A stretch of DNA of 64,000 nucleotides from Peronospora farinosa (lineage: Eukaryota > Oomycota > Peronosporomycetes > Peronosporales > Peronosporaceae): NCBI GenBank assembly GCA_947646735.1, contig CANTFK010000968.1, forward strand, positions 124,001 to 188,000. The letters run 5' to 3'. Within the stretch, counting starts at the first letter, position 1. The number at the start of each line of letters is the position of its first letter. Of the stretch, positions 20,685-33,600 are shown one piece after another. Made by a program: the position numbers and the translations under genes. The notes under the pieces are model-generated. The model made no database searches and was not told the DNA's origin. It saw only the letters and a list, made by a program, of their open reading frames with translations.

Positions 20685-22280
20685 TCATAGCACTTTGTCC
20701 CCCACACTAAAGTGTTCATTGTTTTTGCGACCATGCTGGTCTGCATATTGTTTTTGCTTGTCCTGTTCGCTTGCCATCGCGTCACGGACTTTACGTGTGA
20801 TGGCTAATCGCTCATCCACAAAGCGCTGATCTTCGCTCACGCTTTTAGCATCCAGCTCGCCGATGACGCCTCCAAGAGGGCGTTCAAGGGTCGACGCTGT
20901 TGACAACACTATAGTGTCATCATCAAGGAGCACAGGCATTTCTTGCCGTGCCTCCTCAATTTCACCTATAGATGTCGTGACCGCTCGTAAATTAGCAGTG
21001 TCACTAGGGCAAGCTTGGCCCTTTTTGGTATTCGCACCGAGCGAAGTGAGGGGCCCTCCCCCACTAAGACTCGGGCTGCGTACAAACGAGACTGGCGTTC
21101 GAGGATGACGCAGTCCGTTAATGTAAAACGGTGTTTCACCCGTACTGGCGTGAACACTGTTATTAATAGCGAACTCCACGAATGGCAATTGCTTGCTCCA
21201 TTCTTTGGGAGTCGCTATTGTACGCAACACATCCGCCACGACTCGATTGGCCCGTTCTGTTTGGCCATCGGTCTGGGGATGATCAGCGGTTCACATGTGG
21301 AGCTTGCTTCCCAGCAGCTCAAACACATGCCGCCAAAAACCCGACGTAAATCGCGGATCCCGGTCCGATACTATGGACTCGGGCATCCCGTGTAGTCGAT
21401 ACACGTGATCAAGGAACAAGAGGGCAGCCTCTTTTCCTGAGATCTTGGTGCTACATGGTGCCAAATGCACCATCTTGCTCAGTCTGTCTACAAAGACGAC
21501 GAGCCCCGTCCTGCCTTTATGGTCAGGCGGTAAGCCAAACATGAAGTCCAAACTGACCGACTTCCAACATTCAGTTGGAATCGGCAGTGGCTTCAGTGGC
21601 GCACTGTTTGAAGGTGCAGGCTTTATGCGCTGACACTCTTCACAAGAGCGAATATAGTTGGCCACCCACCGATATAGGTGGAGCCACCAAAATTCCTCTG
21701 ACACTCGTAAGAATGTCTTTTCACGGCCCAGATGCCCACTAGATGGCGCATCATGGCACTCGTGAAGTATCATCAGCTTGAGATCTGTGTCATGAAGGAC
21801 ATAGATTCTCAAGGGATGACATGGTGACAGCTGATGCCATAGCAGGCCATCACTGTAACTAAAGCGATTTAACTTCGCTTTCAGGTGCGACGGAAGGGTA
21901 ACCTTTCGTCCACTAAAATGATCCAACAGCAGGCGACAATGTTCGTCCTGACTGTAACACTACTTTATATCGGAGTCCATTGAGCTTGTCACATGGTAGG
22001 CCTTCATGGCTGCCAATGTTGACGACTCAACTTGTTCTTTCGCACGAGACACACTATCCTGGTGTCTTGCCTCGAAGTCTGATCTGCGCGATAACGCGTC
22101 AGCCAAGACATTCGACTTACCCGGCTTATATTCAACTTTGAAATTAAATTCAGAGAAGAATGTTAGCCATCTCGCCATTCTCGGCGAGAGGTGCGGTGAA
22201 TTTATAGCGTTCCGCAGTGATGCGTGATCCGTATAAACCACAAAAGGTTCGGTGCCCAAGAGGTGCACCCGAAACTTCAC
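20685..22280 (-). pseudogene. Integrase and RNase H end of element B
   Basis: Frames 20685-21239, 21291-21926 and 21960-22280 together cover the RNase H end, HHCC zinc domain and integrase core. The TGA stops in the integrase core and after the SVGDKVL segment are the same as in arm A. An additional TAG after the DSDIK motif (21960-21962) is specific to this arm. Confidence 0.88.
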
Positions 22281-23765
22281 AAGGGCATACTTATTGAAAG
22301 TAGCTCCTTGTCATGCACAGGGTAATTCAGCTCTGCAGCTTTTAAAAGCCGAGACTGATACGAAATGACACGATCAACACCATTGTCATCCTTCTGCATG
22401 AGCGCGCTGCCGATTGCAAAATTGCTTGCATCGCAGACGACGCTAAAGGGATTATCCGCGTCTGGCAATGCCAATACCGGTGCCTCTACAAGAGATTGCT
22501 TCACTGAAGTGAACGCATCTTCTTGTTCCTTTGACCAAGTCCATTCTGTATCCTTTTTCAAAAGGTCAGACAATGGCTTGGTCTGCTCCACATAATTCTT
22601 GCTGTACTTATGCAAGTAATTAGCGAGCCCAAAGAATTGGCGCAGATCTTTCACATGTCGTTGGACTGGCCATTCCTTTACAGCCTTTACCTTTTCTGGG
22701 TCTGCTCGTACACCATGTGCACCTGAGATGCAGCCCAATACAGGTATCTCGGGGACCCCTATTACGCACTTTTGCAAGTTCACGTATAATTGGGCGTCAC
22801 CCAGAGTCTGCAACACAGCGTCTAAATGACGCTTGTGCGACTCAATTGCACTCAGACCGTCCTCCGCCCTACTATGCACGAATACATCGTCAAAGTAATG
22901 GGGCGCGTAGGCACGGTGCTGACGCATCACGTGAGCCACTACTCGGTTGAATGTTGCCGTAGCATTTTTCAACCCTTGTGGCATCACAAGCCACTCCCAT
23001 AGCATACCGCTTGGGGTGCTTACTGCTGTTTTGGCTACATCGGTATCTCTCATGAGAACCTGATAGTAGCCATCCTTCAGATCCAGCGCGGAAAAGATAG
23101 TTGACTTTCCCATGGAATTCAACAAAACATCTTTCCGCGGGATCGGCGTTGGAGCCAGAATGGTGGCCGTTTTCAGCTTATTATAAGCATGACCCACGCG
23201 CCATCCACCTGTTGCTTTACGCAAACAGAAGGTCGGGCTGCAGTGAGGCGACTTGCTCTCACGTACATGTCCCGCCTTGGCTCGCTTGTCGAAGAACTCA
23301 TTGATGTAATCGACTTGTTCCTTCGGCAACGGCCATTGCCTGGTCACACAATACTTGGTGCCAGGCTCCAGGTCAATCTCGTGCCTGATGCCCCTATCGG
23401 CCGGTAGGCGGCTCGGCACTTCTTCTGGAAGCAAATGGGCTGTCCTTCAAGGCATCCCAGCCTTGAGCAGCGAACCGTTTCTTTTTGTCGGTCTCCAAGA
23501 CGCTCTCATCCATTGTGGATGAAGAGCAACAGTCCACCACGTTCTCTTCTGGAACTGGTGCGACTATCTCGTGGATCTTTCCTTCCTTTAGTTCGGACAG
23601 GAACAGATCCCACGTCATCTCCGAGAGATTTACTATCTCCTCGTCAGATGCCAAGACAAGTTGGAGCACCTCAACTGAGGATGCCTCCGGCATTTTGTCT
23701 TCGACGGCCTCGAGCAACTCGTTCCTAGGTCCGTCCTCTTGGACCGAGACTGATCCAAGGGTCAC
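22277..23765 (-). pseudogene. Reverse transcriptase region of element B
   Basis: Frame 22277-23434 plus linker frame 23394-23765, with the same YFDD catalytic motif and the same shifts at both ends as arm A. Only a few residues differ from arm A (for example near the VKDLRQFF block), showing recent common origin. Confidence 0.9.
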
Positions 23766-23813
23766 TCGTTTCGACGTTCCCTTGACCGTCTTAATACGTC
23801 TGGTGCTCGTTCT

Positions 23814-24635
23814 TCAAGTCACCACAACCTTTGACTTGGAAGTAGGTGTCGTTGCTATCTCAGCTAACGCACTCCTTCCAACCACACCAGGCTCTTGGCT
23901 CTGTGCCGGTTCTTGTGGCGCTTGACTTCCTGTCAGCCCACCATCAACTGCCACAGTCTCTCGGCTATGTGCTGGACTATTGGACGCATGACTATCTGTC
24001 ATCGCCCCATCCACTACACCAGTCTCTTCGACCTGGGTAGGAATATGTGTCACCTGGCTTTCCGCCAGTGCACTTCCAGCTACACCACTCCTTTCGAGCT
24101 GGGTAGTTCCTGGTGTCGATTGACATACCGTCATCGCACCCTCGACTGTGTTGGACACAGCATCAGCCACATAAGCCTCTCGCAGGATCACATCCTTTCT
24201 GATGTCTTGCGTAGAGCTAGCGACTGTGCGTGTACGCCAGTCTATCCATGGTTGGTGTTTAGCCAACCAAGGCATGCCTAGGATGAGATCATACGGACTC
24301 TCCATACCTAGCACTGTGAACTTCTCTTTACAGGAGAAGTCACTGAAACTGAAGGCGAGTTCAACTTGAACTCCCTCCGATTTGACGAGCGCGCCGTTCG
24401 CTAAGCGAACGTTCGCCTCTTCTCGCTTGCCATCCTGGAAAAGCGACTCATAACTCGACGGTCTCTTTTTCAGAGCCGCGAGCTTCACAAAGTTTTGTGA
24501 TGCACCCGAATCCAGGAGAAGGGTCATCACTTGGTTATAGCCTCGTACTCGAGCGCTATAGACCAAATCTGTAGAGTTCCGACCTTTCGGAACCTCAGGG
24601 ACTATGCTACCCATTTGTTCGATCACTCTGAACAT
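23814..24635 (-). pseudogene. Protease region of element B
   Basis: 273 codons with LLLDSGASQNFV. Differs from arm A at a handful of positions in the repetitive linker. Confidence 0.8.
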
Positions 24636-24645
24636 AGGGATAGCT

Positions 24646-25726
24646 TCAGAGTCCGCGACAGTAGGGCATCCCGCCCCTACTGCGCTCCCGCATTTCCCGA
24701 CAGGTGCTGAACCCGTTCGTCGTGCACGCTGGTTTTTCGCACCTCCCTTCGGGTTGGGACTTGCTGGCTGCCTTAGTACCAGCAGCTACTTTGGCATAGC
24801 AGCGAGCCATCATATGGCCTCGCTTGCCGCACTTGTAGCAGACCACGTCTGCATTGCCTAACTCCATTGGAGCAGCATACGACTTTTCGGCCGACGGCTT
24901 ATTAAAAGTATCGCCGAGGCACTGTTGTAGGATTGCTCCTAATTTTAATTAACTCCTCCATCGTCTTCGGCACCTTTTTAAAAAGGCCTGACGCGATGGG
25001 TCGTGGAACGTGGAACGTGGCCACCTTAATACGTTCCGGTATCGGCTCCCCATTAATGGACGCAGACAACGAACGCATCTCCTGCACATTCTCTGGTAGA
25101 GATCGTTTCGCCTGTCGTGCTCCAAAGAAGCGCGCCTGAAGGAACACTTCATTGTTAGGCGGCTGTTACATGGCGCAAAACTTTGACTTAATGATCTCCC
25201 ATGATGGAAACGCATCAGCATTTGCCATAAGCGCAGAGTAAGCCCACTCTGACGCTTTTCCACGCAATTTGACATGGCATACGACACCATTCTGGTGTCA
25301 TCTTCGATGAGCTGCGCCATATCGCATTGCTCCACGGCTAAAAGACGATGGATGATCGTATGTAGGGCAGTCCCAGCAAACTTTGAAGGGTCTATCCGAA
25401 TGGGCCTTGGCTGATTAGACCGGGCAGAGAGCGTCTTGGCATTTCAGTTGCGAGCCTCATTCCGTGCCTGCTTAACATCTGGAGTCGGCTGATGGCCTCA
25501 GCCGTAGCTTGCTGTTTACCTCGGACGCGTTTCTACGCTATCCGAACGCAAACGCCTCGAATTGCTCCAACTGAGCAACATAGTACTCAGGAGGACAATG
25601 CAAGAGATTGACCAGGGCTTGTTCACCAAGTCCCTGCGCCATATGCTCTTCCAAATCGCTATGATGTTGGGAGAGGTGAGGGAAGTCACTCCAGTCCATG
25701 TTAAGGACCATCTTAACCACACGCAC
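24646..25726 (-). pseudogene. gag of element B, degraded
   Basis: The zinc knuckle CYKCGKRGHMMARC is intact (24646-24867). Upstream, the capsid region is split into several short frames (24902-25147, 24949-25335, 25538-25726) and differs from arm A much more than pol does. The near identity of the arms therefore stops in gag. Confidence 0.8.
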
Positions 25727-25770
25727 GCTCAGAGAGACGGGTCGTGGAAAGGACTACTAGTGCTACCAAT

Positions 25771-26367
25771 TCTAGAAGGGCACTTCTACGAAGTTGCCTC
25801 GTGCTGCTTAGCACACACCTTCAGCACAAGCGAGGAAGCGTTTATACCGTCTGACCTTCGCGTGCGAGGGCGGTTATGTGGTTGGTCGACTGCTTAACCA
25901 GTCGTACCACCAGTTGCCTCTCGCTTAAGCGAGAGCGCAACGAACTTCTGAACAAGAAGTATCAGACGTCACGCAGAAGTTTTCAGCTTCTAGTGCGTGG
26001 TGCTTCGGCGTTTAGCAAATTCAAGACTGAGCTATATTTAATTAATTATAACTAAATTTAAACTTAACTACTGATTGACTATATATATAGAGATCAGATA
26101 CGCGACTTTTTAGAAGCGTATCTTGACGCATGAACTTAAATCTAGATTTAAGTTTGCGACTGACGTCCTTCTGAGACGTCGTGATGCCTAGCTTCAACTA
26201 GCGTCATCCCTTCTCATGTGAATCCCATCAATGGATATCACATTCACGAGGGTGGATCACATTTGTGTATTGCACCCAAGTGACAGGTCAAAAGTAATCA
26301 TGGATACTTTTAGACCAAACATTAAGTATATTACTTGATGTTTGCGTGTAACTAGATGCCCTGTTAC
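25771..26367 (-). repeat. 5' LTR of element B
   Basis: About 597 bp from TCTAGAAGGGC to CCCTGTTAC. The last bases before the flank read CTGTTACT rather than TGTTACA, so the terminal dinucleotide is damaged. The PBS-like sequence lies just inside at about 25759-25769. Confidence 0.8.
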
Positions 26368-28193
26368 TGGCAAGCACCCTTGTATACCACCAACCATACA
26401 ACAAAGACCAACACATTATAGCATTGGCCGATTGAAGCTCAGCTTTCGTATCGGACTTGTCATTCGCCTTAAGCTGAGATCTCCACTTATCATGAAGCCT
26501 TCATATTGACATGGCTTTACAAACGCATCAACTGCAAAATACGACACACAAAAGCGAAGCCATGTTCTCGATGAAAATACTATTTGTCTTTATTACTTTA
26601 ACCCTATGACGATTTATGACCTTGTCTCAGTTACGTAAACACTTGCATCTTTTCTGTCTGCTTTATAGCTATGATTGTGCGTCTTAGTCGATGGATATTC
26701 AGAATCTCAGTTTTCCTTACGGATTGGTCAACATTCATTCTAAGACATTTGATTGGCTTAGGATGAATTCGTGAGCTGATTTGTTTTCGTGAACGAATAA
26801 ACCGTATTAATAGCTGCCTCGAAAATGGCTACATTTGGCGTCTTGATCAGGATTAGTATCCATTTAGGACGGTGCATCAATTGTCGCCTTCAAAGCCATG
26901 ATGCTCTTGCTTCATACTGCATTGCTGTCAAGAACTCAACAGCTGTAGACTTACTTTATTATGCTAGAGTATTGCAGAAATTTGAGCCTGTACTCAATGC
27001 CAAATGAAGGACTTTTGCATACAATGACATACCCTTTGGATAAAGTGGCAGCTCATTACGTTGACACTATACTATTCTCTTTATTTTATGTGGTGTGACA
27101 GCCTGCAACTACTTCCAACAATGACTTGATGTGCTCAGACCCATAGGAGCAGCTTACGATCGTTCCAGGAATTGATGTGTTCGAGGTGCATGCGTTCTTG
27201 CAGTATGGTATCCTGGCAATTGTAAATGTGCAGTAGTCTTGAAATTCGGCACATTTTGCTTTGGTAATGAACAAGTACATGATGTAAGGCTATATTGTGC
27301 CGCCGAGTTGGAATTGAGAACACCATTGTCGTCTTACGGACAGGAAAAGTGGTTGCTGGGGCATACAGAGAAACGAGGAAGTGAATCTTCATTACCAGAC
27401 AATTCTGCGTACGACAACGCTTTCTCCGGGTGGGTTCGGCTTCGTAAAGATGCCAAGTCGCAAGTCAGAAATATTTGGGCATAGGTTGATACAGGGCATT
27501 TACAAGCATCTTTGCATCCCATTCAGTAGATCTCTTGGTGAAAGATAATCTCTGGTTCTTACGCATTGAGGTATCGTGAGTCTGCGACATGCGAAATGTA
27601 TAGGAAGATTGTCAGCTTCTTCCAAGCACGTCGTGCTTTTCGTACGCTCCAAGCCTCGACCATCAAATCGGAGGTGCCTGCTGCCGTGACACTGATGTCT
27701 TCGGGATGCCTCGTGTTCGATAGCTCACGATAATGATAAGTGGGACACGCCCACTATCGTGATGAAGGTCGGCGAAGTGACGCGTAAATAGATCTGCATC
27801 CGTCTTCTCCATAAGCTTGCCGACCTCCTTGCCAACGTTAAAAGCTGCTTACTGTGTTGAATTGCCCCTTAATGCGGCTGTCGGACATGAACACTACCCT
27901 CTTAAAAGTGTAGTCGTAGTTCAGGTAGCGGTAGTGCCGAGGCTGAAATCAATGGACGGTCGGTGATGAAGCAATTAGTGGCGATGGGTACCTGGTAGGA
28001 GAGGTTGTTGCTGTATTTTCACAACTCTAAACACAGTTTAAGTAGCCACATCCAACAGCTTCATTAGTCCGACCGTACCAGCTCATGTGTTATCTCGTGC
28101 TTACCAAGATGCTATTACGCCGGTCTTCAAACTGACGCGATCGCAATAGGCTTCTACACCGCTAACCAGCAAGTGCAACAATGCCGACCCTTC
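26368..28193. other. Degenerate intergenic DNA, no intact gene
   Basis: 1.8 kb with only short frames. On the minus strand, 27740-27870 has a short coding-like stretch (Asn-Val-Gly-Lys-Glu-Val-Gly-Lys-Leu...) without a recognisable family. It may be a fragment of an old gene. Confidence 0.4.
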
Positions 28194-30430
28194 TTACGCT
28201 AGCAAACGCTCCATCATTTGTTGCATTTGCGTACTGAAAGCCTTCTGCTCCAGTTTGAGACATACTTTCGTGGTACCTGTGTCGTCGAATGTGAGCTCAA
28301 AGAGTGCCACGATATTCGTCATGGTCTTGACCAAGAAGTACGCAAATCATCTTCCCGTCGATGACCGCTTGGCTACAAAAAAAGCGTTGTTGTGCCCCAG
28401 ACGCCCTGACACGTCGTCTACGCCACATCCACCCGTTACCAATGTAAAGTAGTGCTCGTTCGCTTCGGCGATACTCTGCCACATGCTGATAAACTCGGTC
28501 GACGCCATGCTGCCGGCCTCGGTAAAACCAGACGAAAGATCTCATTCGGACTGGAAGTATACCACGTCGCCGCACGAGTCGTTCTAGATCGCAACCTGCA
28601 AATTGAGGTTCGGTGCCACAGCGGCGTCGACAAACTGCGGGCTCACACTCATGGGCACAACTTGGTTTACGGTTTGTCCCGGTGCCAGAGGTTGTGGGAA
28701 CGTGATTGGTGCTTGCATTGGCACCACACCGAACGTGCTCTTGTTGAACTGGATGCTTACTCCCGTAATTGGCGCAGATGACTGGTTTTCAAGATCCACG
28801 TCAAGTACGAAGTTGCTGCTGTGACGTGTGAAAGCGCCCGTCATCACCAGGCCCTTGCCTGGTAGCGCATCCATCAAAAGCTTTTTCTGGACTGCAGCAC
28901 CGCTTACTGCCACTGGAGCAGGCGGAGCTGCAGGACCACCAAAAATGTCGACCAAGCTTGCACTAGCTGACGTTGCTGCCACAGGGTCCGGAGCAATCGA
29001 GGAAGGGGTCTCCAAGAGTAAAAGTACCCATATCAAGCAGGTCCACGGGGTCACCAGCCTTCTGACCGATTCGTCCATCTTCTGTCTGGTCGGAAGAGCC
29101 TTCACCCTCACCGTCGACGCTGTAATCACCATCCTGGCGGTGCCCGTGTACCTCCGGTACTGTCGAACGCACAACAAACGCGCTGGGTAACTTGTGGTAG
29201 ACACTAGCAAGCGTCGAAATTTTTCCGATCAGCTCGTCCAAAACCGAAGGCTCAAGGGCACATGTATCATCGCTTATTACTGGCTTCTCCGCAAGCACAA
29301 CAGCGTGAACAACGTCCGGATATGGCCAAAAGTAGGCGTCAGTATACGTACCCGCGGTCACGCAACTCCAAACTGTCTGAATTTTCTGTGGCTTTGTGGA
29401 GAACCTTCTGGACCATTTCCTGCGTCTCATTAAGACGCTTGGAGAACAATTTTACGGTAGCAGTCAGAAGCTGCAGATGCACCTGGGCAGTCTCATCATC
29501 GCAAGAGTCCATGAACGACTCTAAGAGCTCGTCTGCATTGTCGATACGCTTGGCATACTCACCGATAATCCAAATAGTTGATGCCTTCGCCTCGGGCTCG
29601 TCCAGTGTATCCAAGTTCTCGCATAGGGTAGCAATAATGCTCTCGTACTGGTTTCAATACTTGCGGAAGATATCCTTGATCACAACGATAGCCTCCTGCA
29701 CGATATAGTTGACCTTGGTCTGAATAAGCGCCAGCAGCACATTGATGCACTTCTCCGCAGCACGTTCAAGCTTAACAGCGCATCGACCAATCGCACGTAC
29801 CGAACGGTGCACAAATTCCACATCCACCTCAGTAGCGTATTCATTTAACTCAAGCAGCACCTGTTCAATGTTGCGCTGCGAGACAATACAGATGATACTT
29901 TCCAGCATCTCCATTTTGACATAGACCGGATCAATGAACTTGCAGAAGAACAGCTTTATCTCGTTCGCTAAGATTGCTGGACTTTTCTGCACAATCAGGT
30001 TGATATTACGCAGAGCCACGTACTAGATCTCAGACTCAGCTGACAGGCAGCATCAGGAGCGGAGGGGCCATCTTACGCGACAGACTGCGTTCCGTATCAG
30101 CGTCCGAGACTTTCTCGAGGAATGTCATAATGACCTTGACTGCCAAAAGCACAACGGCCGAGTTAGCATGCTGAAGACGTGGCGTCACCTGTTCAATAAT
30201 CACTTCTGCCTCGCAAAAGGCGCGGGCATGTATCATGACAACGCATCAAGCACAAAGACCTGTCCCCACTCATTGCACTCATTAAGTGCCGCCAATAGTT
30301 TTTGCAACACGGACTTGGTAATTGTGAATTTTGTATGTGACGACTGCATGAGCGTAGTGTCGCATGACTCATTTTATGCACGTCCATGTGCGTTGATAAC
30401 AATGGGACAAGGAGGGAATGGCGCACGAAT
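28194..30430 (-). pseudogene. Beta-adaptin (AP complex large subunit) pseudogene, 5'-truncated
   Basis: Conserved beta-adaptin blocks appear in order on the minus strand. They are a helical-repeat trunk ([78 protein letters not shown]), a hinge, and the C-terminal appendage (FTRHSSNFVLDVDLENQS; IQFNKSTFGVVPMQAPI). The N-terminal 150 or more residues are absent. Frames change several times (near 30230, 30030, 29430, 29000 and 28580). In-frame stops interrupt it, including TGA at 29654-29656 after IFRKY. No intron boundaries are needed to explain the changes. A functional copy would link clathrin to AP-1/AP-2 vesicles; this one cannot. Confidence 0.85.
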
Positions 30431-30671
30431 GTTGTACCAATACATGTGTTAGTACAAGTGTAAAACGTCGACTTATAACCCTTATCGACTTGGAAAAAAG
30501 TGCACTATGCAGTCTATCCCCTGGAATGCACTGACTTCCTAAGTCACTTCCCATTCGGTGTACATACGACGTGCTGTTTATTCTGCTGACTCTTAGCCCT
30601 CAGCAACTTCAGGTTGTATATATATCCGCTCAGTTTACGATTGAACTTGCAGCACTTATCTTTAGCCGATC

Positions 30672-33600
30672 ATGCGAGTCTACGTTCAATTGCTCCTTGC
30701 AGCAGCCTCGATCACGCATGCTGCCACAGCCAAGATAACAACTTCCGTCGTTGTGAATACGACTGATTACACTCCTGAGTCAAGCTCAAATGCGGCTAGA
30801 GACAAAGGTGACGGGATGATGAATGTGGATGTTTTGGTAAAAGAGGATCTTGCCGAAGCGAAAAAAGCAACTATTGCCGCTGGGAGTCCGACTAAACCCT
30901 CTGAAGGCCTAAGCTATACTGCAGGTAAAGACGACGGTGAAAGGGGGGAATTGGCGAGGGCCTCAGCAAAGTGGCCGAAAAGTTAAAGAATGTAGTAGCT
31001 CCCAATCAGGACAAACTCGCTGCAAAAGCAGCAACCTTGCAACTTGATCCGTATGAGACGTTTTTGAAAGCGATCGGGGAGCTTTCTGAAGAAAAGGCAA
31101 TTGTGGAATTGACGAATAAATTGGATGAAAGGATTGTTGCACAATTCATCGTACGTGCGAAGACGGATGCGATACATAAGGACGCCGCTTTGAAATTGGA
31201 GGAAGCACAAATGCAGTATTGGCTGAAACAAAAAAAATCTGGTCAAGATGTGTTCAAGCTGCTAGAACTGTCAAATTCAAAAGATTTGCGTGTAGATGAT
31301 CTGCTTGCTCGTCCACTCTTTGATTATTGGAGTACATACGTGAAAATATTCAACAAGGAAGACACTCAGGGAAAAAAATGGAGTGTTTTCGATATTTTGA
31401 TGTCCGAGTACAAGCACAGCGATACAACCCTGGCGCGCCTAATTGTAGCTGCGAAGAAGAAATCAACACCTACCGATGCTGTTTTGGAATTGGAGGAAGA
31501 ACAAATGAAGTATTGGCTGGATAGTGGGATTTCTGCTGATGATTTGTTACTGCTACTGGGACTGATTAGTGCTGAAAATGACCTGCTTGCTCATCCACTC
31601 TTTGGTTATTGGATGACATACGTGGAGAAGTTTAATACGGAAACCCCTGAGAATGTCGCCGGCATTTTGACACAGTATTTCAGCGATGCAAAGTTGGCAC
31701 ACCAAATTGTAGATGCTAAGAAGGACGCAACACTAAACAGCGCCGCTTTAAAAGTGGAGGAAGCACAAATGGAGTATTGGCTGAAGAAGGACCTTTCTGC
31801 TGATGATATGTTAGAGCTGCTACAACTGGTTAAGGCTAAAGATAACAAGCTAGTACCTGTAGATGATCTGCTTGCTCAGCCACTATTTTCTTATTGGATT
31901 ACATACGTGGAAAAGCTTGATACCGAAAACCCTGAAAATATCGCCGGCATTTTGGAGTCGTATTACAAGGATGTAGTAGACTTGGTGCGCCTTATAGTAG
32001 ATGCTAAGAAGGACGCAATACTAAACAACGCCGCTTTAAAAGTGGAGGAAGCACATATGAAGCATTGGCTAGACGCTGACATATCTGCTGAAAATGCGTT
32101 CGAGAAATTGAAACTAAATACAGTTGAGGATGGCGTGCTTACTCATCCACTCTTCAATTATTGGTATACCTACTTTGAAAAGATCAATGTGGAATACAAC
32201 GACAAGAAAAAGGTCGTCGACTTTTTGATACGAAATGCCATAGGTAATGGGGTACGCCGTGAGGAATTTTTTAGGGATGAGGTGGAAAAGGCAAAGTTCG
32301 TAAAAAGAAGCGATGTTGATGATCTGTTCATGGAGCTAAGACTGGATAAGGTAGCGAATGGCCTGTCTACTAATGAGCTATTTATTTTCTGGCGTACCTG
32401 CTTGGAAAAGTTTGAGGCGGCACATCCCAAAGAGCCTCGAACGAGTGTCTTCCATTTATTGCCAACCGTTTATGATGACAAAGGCTTAGCCAGCCTACTT
32501 AAAACTGAGCGACAGATCAAAAAGTCTGAAAACTTTGCTAAAACTTTGGAGAAAAAGATATGCGAAACCTGGGCGACAAATGGAAAGTCATTAGACGACG
32601 TGTTCGAGCTTCTTGACCTCAAAGCTGCAGGCTACAAATTGTTGGATGACCCTTCGATGGAGACATTTGTCATGTTCACGCACGCTGTCAACGATATTAA
32701 AAAAACACATACAGGGACGAAAGAGGCGGCCTTCGAGGAGAACGAGATTCTTCGAGGGATAAAATTTGCTTCAAGTTTAGGAAAGTTGCGGTCTACGAAT
32801 TCGGAAAAGGCTCTCTTTCAACTATGGTTCACCCAAAAAAAAAACCAGACGAGATCTTCAAGATGTTTTTTGGTGAAGACCATCTGGTTAAAATCTTGAA
32901 AGACGAGGTCAACTTGTTTGAAATCCCTCTTTTCATCACATTTATGAAGTATGCGGAGGCTTATCCTAGAACCAAAAGACTTGCAACAGCTAAAGATTAC
33001 AAAAAGCTTGTAAGAGATATCGAAAAAAGGCCGTGGAAAACTGACCCAACAACTATGGTAGATTACGTTGATCGTGAGACCAACGTGGCATTTCTATTGC
33101 AAGATCAGTTCGCATACAACTTTGACAAATTAGTCGAAATGATTGTGGTTGCGAAAGAGTCGAAGAAGAGTATGTCCGCGCAGTATTTTGCTTACAAAGC
33201 GGAATACGATTTGTGGCATTTCTGGACCGAAACTAAAGGATATTCGCCAAATACTGTTTTTGAAAGCCTGAAGCTGAATGTCGACATAACGTTGGAACAA
33301 CTGTTTGAAAAACCTGTTTTTGGTTGGTGGATAGATTATGTGGAATACCTTCTCACACGTCCCTCTAAAGCAGGACATAAGTATTGGGATGCTTTGAGGG
33401 ATGTGTTTAGGTCTGAAACTAACGTTCTTTGGCTTCAAAATGCGCGAAAAGACGAAGATACGAAAGAGTTAGCTGACAGGGTGTGGAAGTTGCTGATAAA
33501 GGAACATTTAATCGAAACTACTAGCCCGAAAGATTTCAAATGGGAATTAATGCTATTATCTGACGAAAACGACGAAAAGAAGTGGAAGGGTCTGCTGAAG

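Larger units (their letters stand above)
18317..26367 (-). mobile_element. Right Ty3/Gypsy chromodomain element (arm B, inverted)
   Basis: Same family as element A on the opposite strand: 3' LTR 18317-18919, polypurine tract 18920-18933, antisense frame, chromodomain, integrase, RT, protease, gag, 5' LTR 25771-26367. From the LTR to protease it is almost identical to arm A and shares its stops and frameshifts. It has extra damage: a stop in the RNase H-integrase linker near 21960 and a more degraded gag. Confidence 0.9.
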
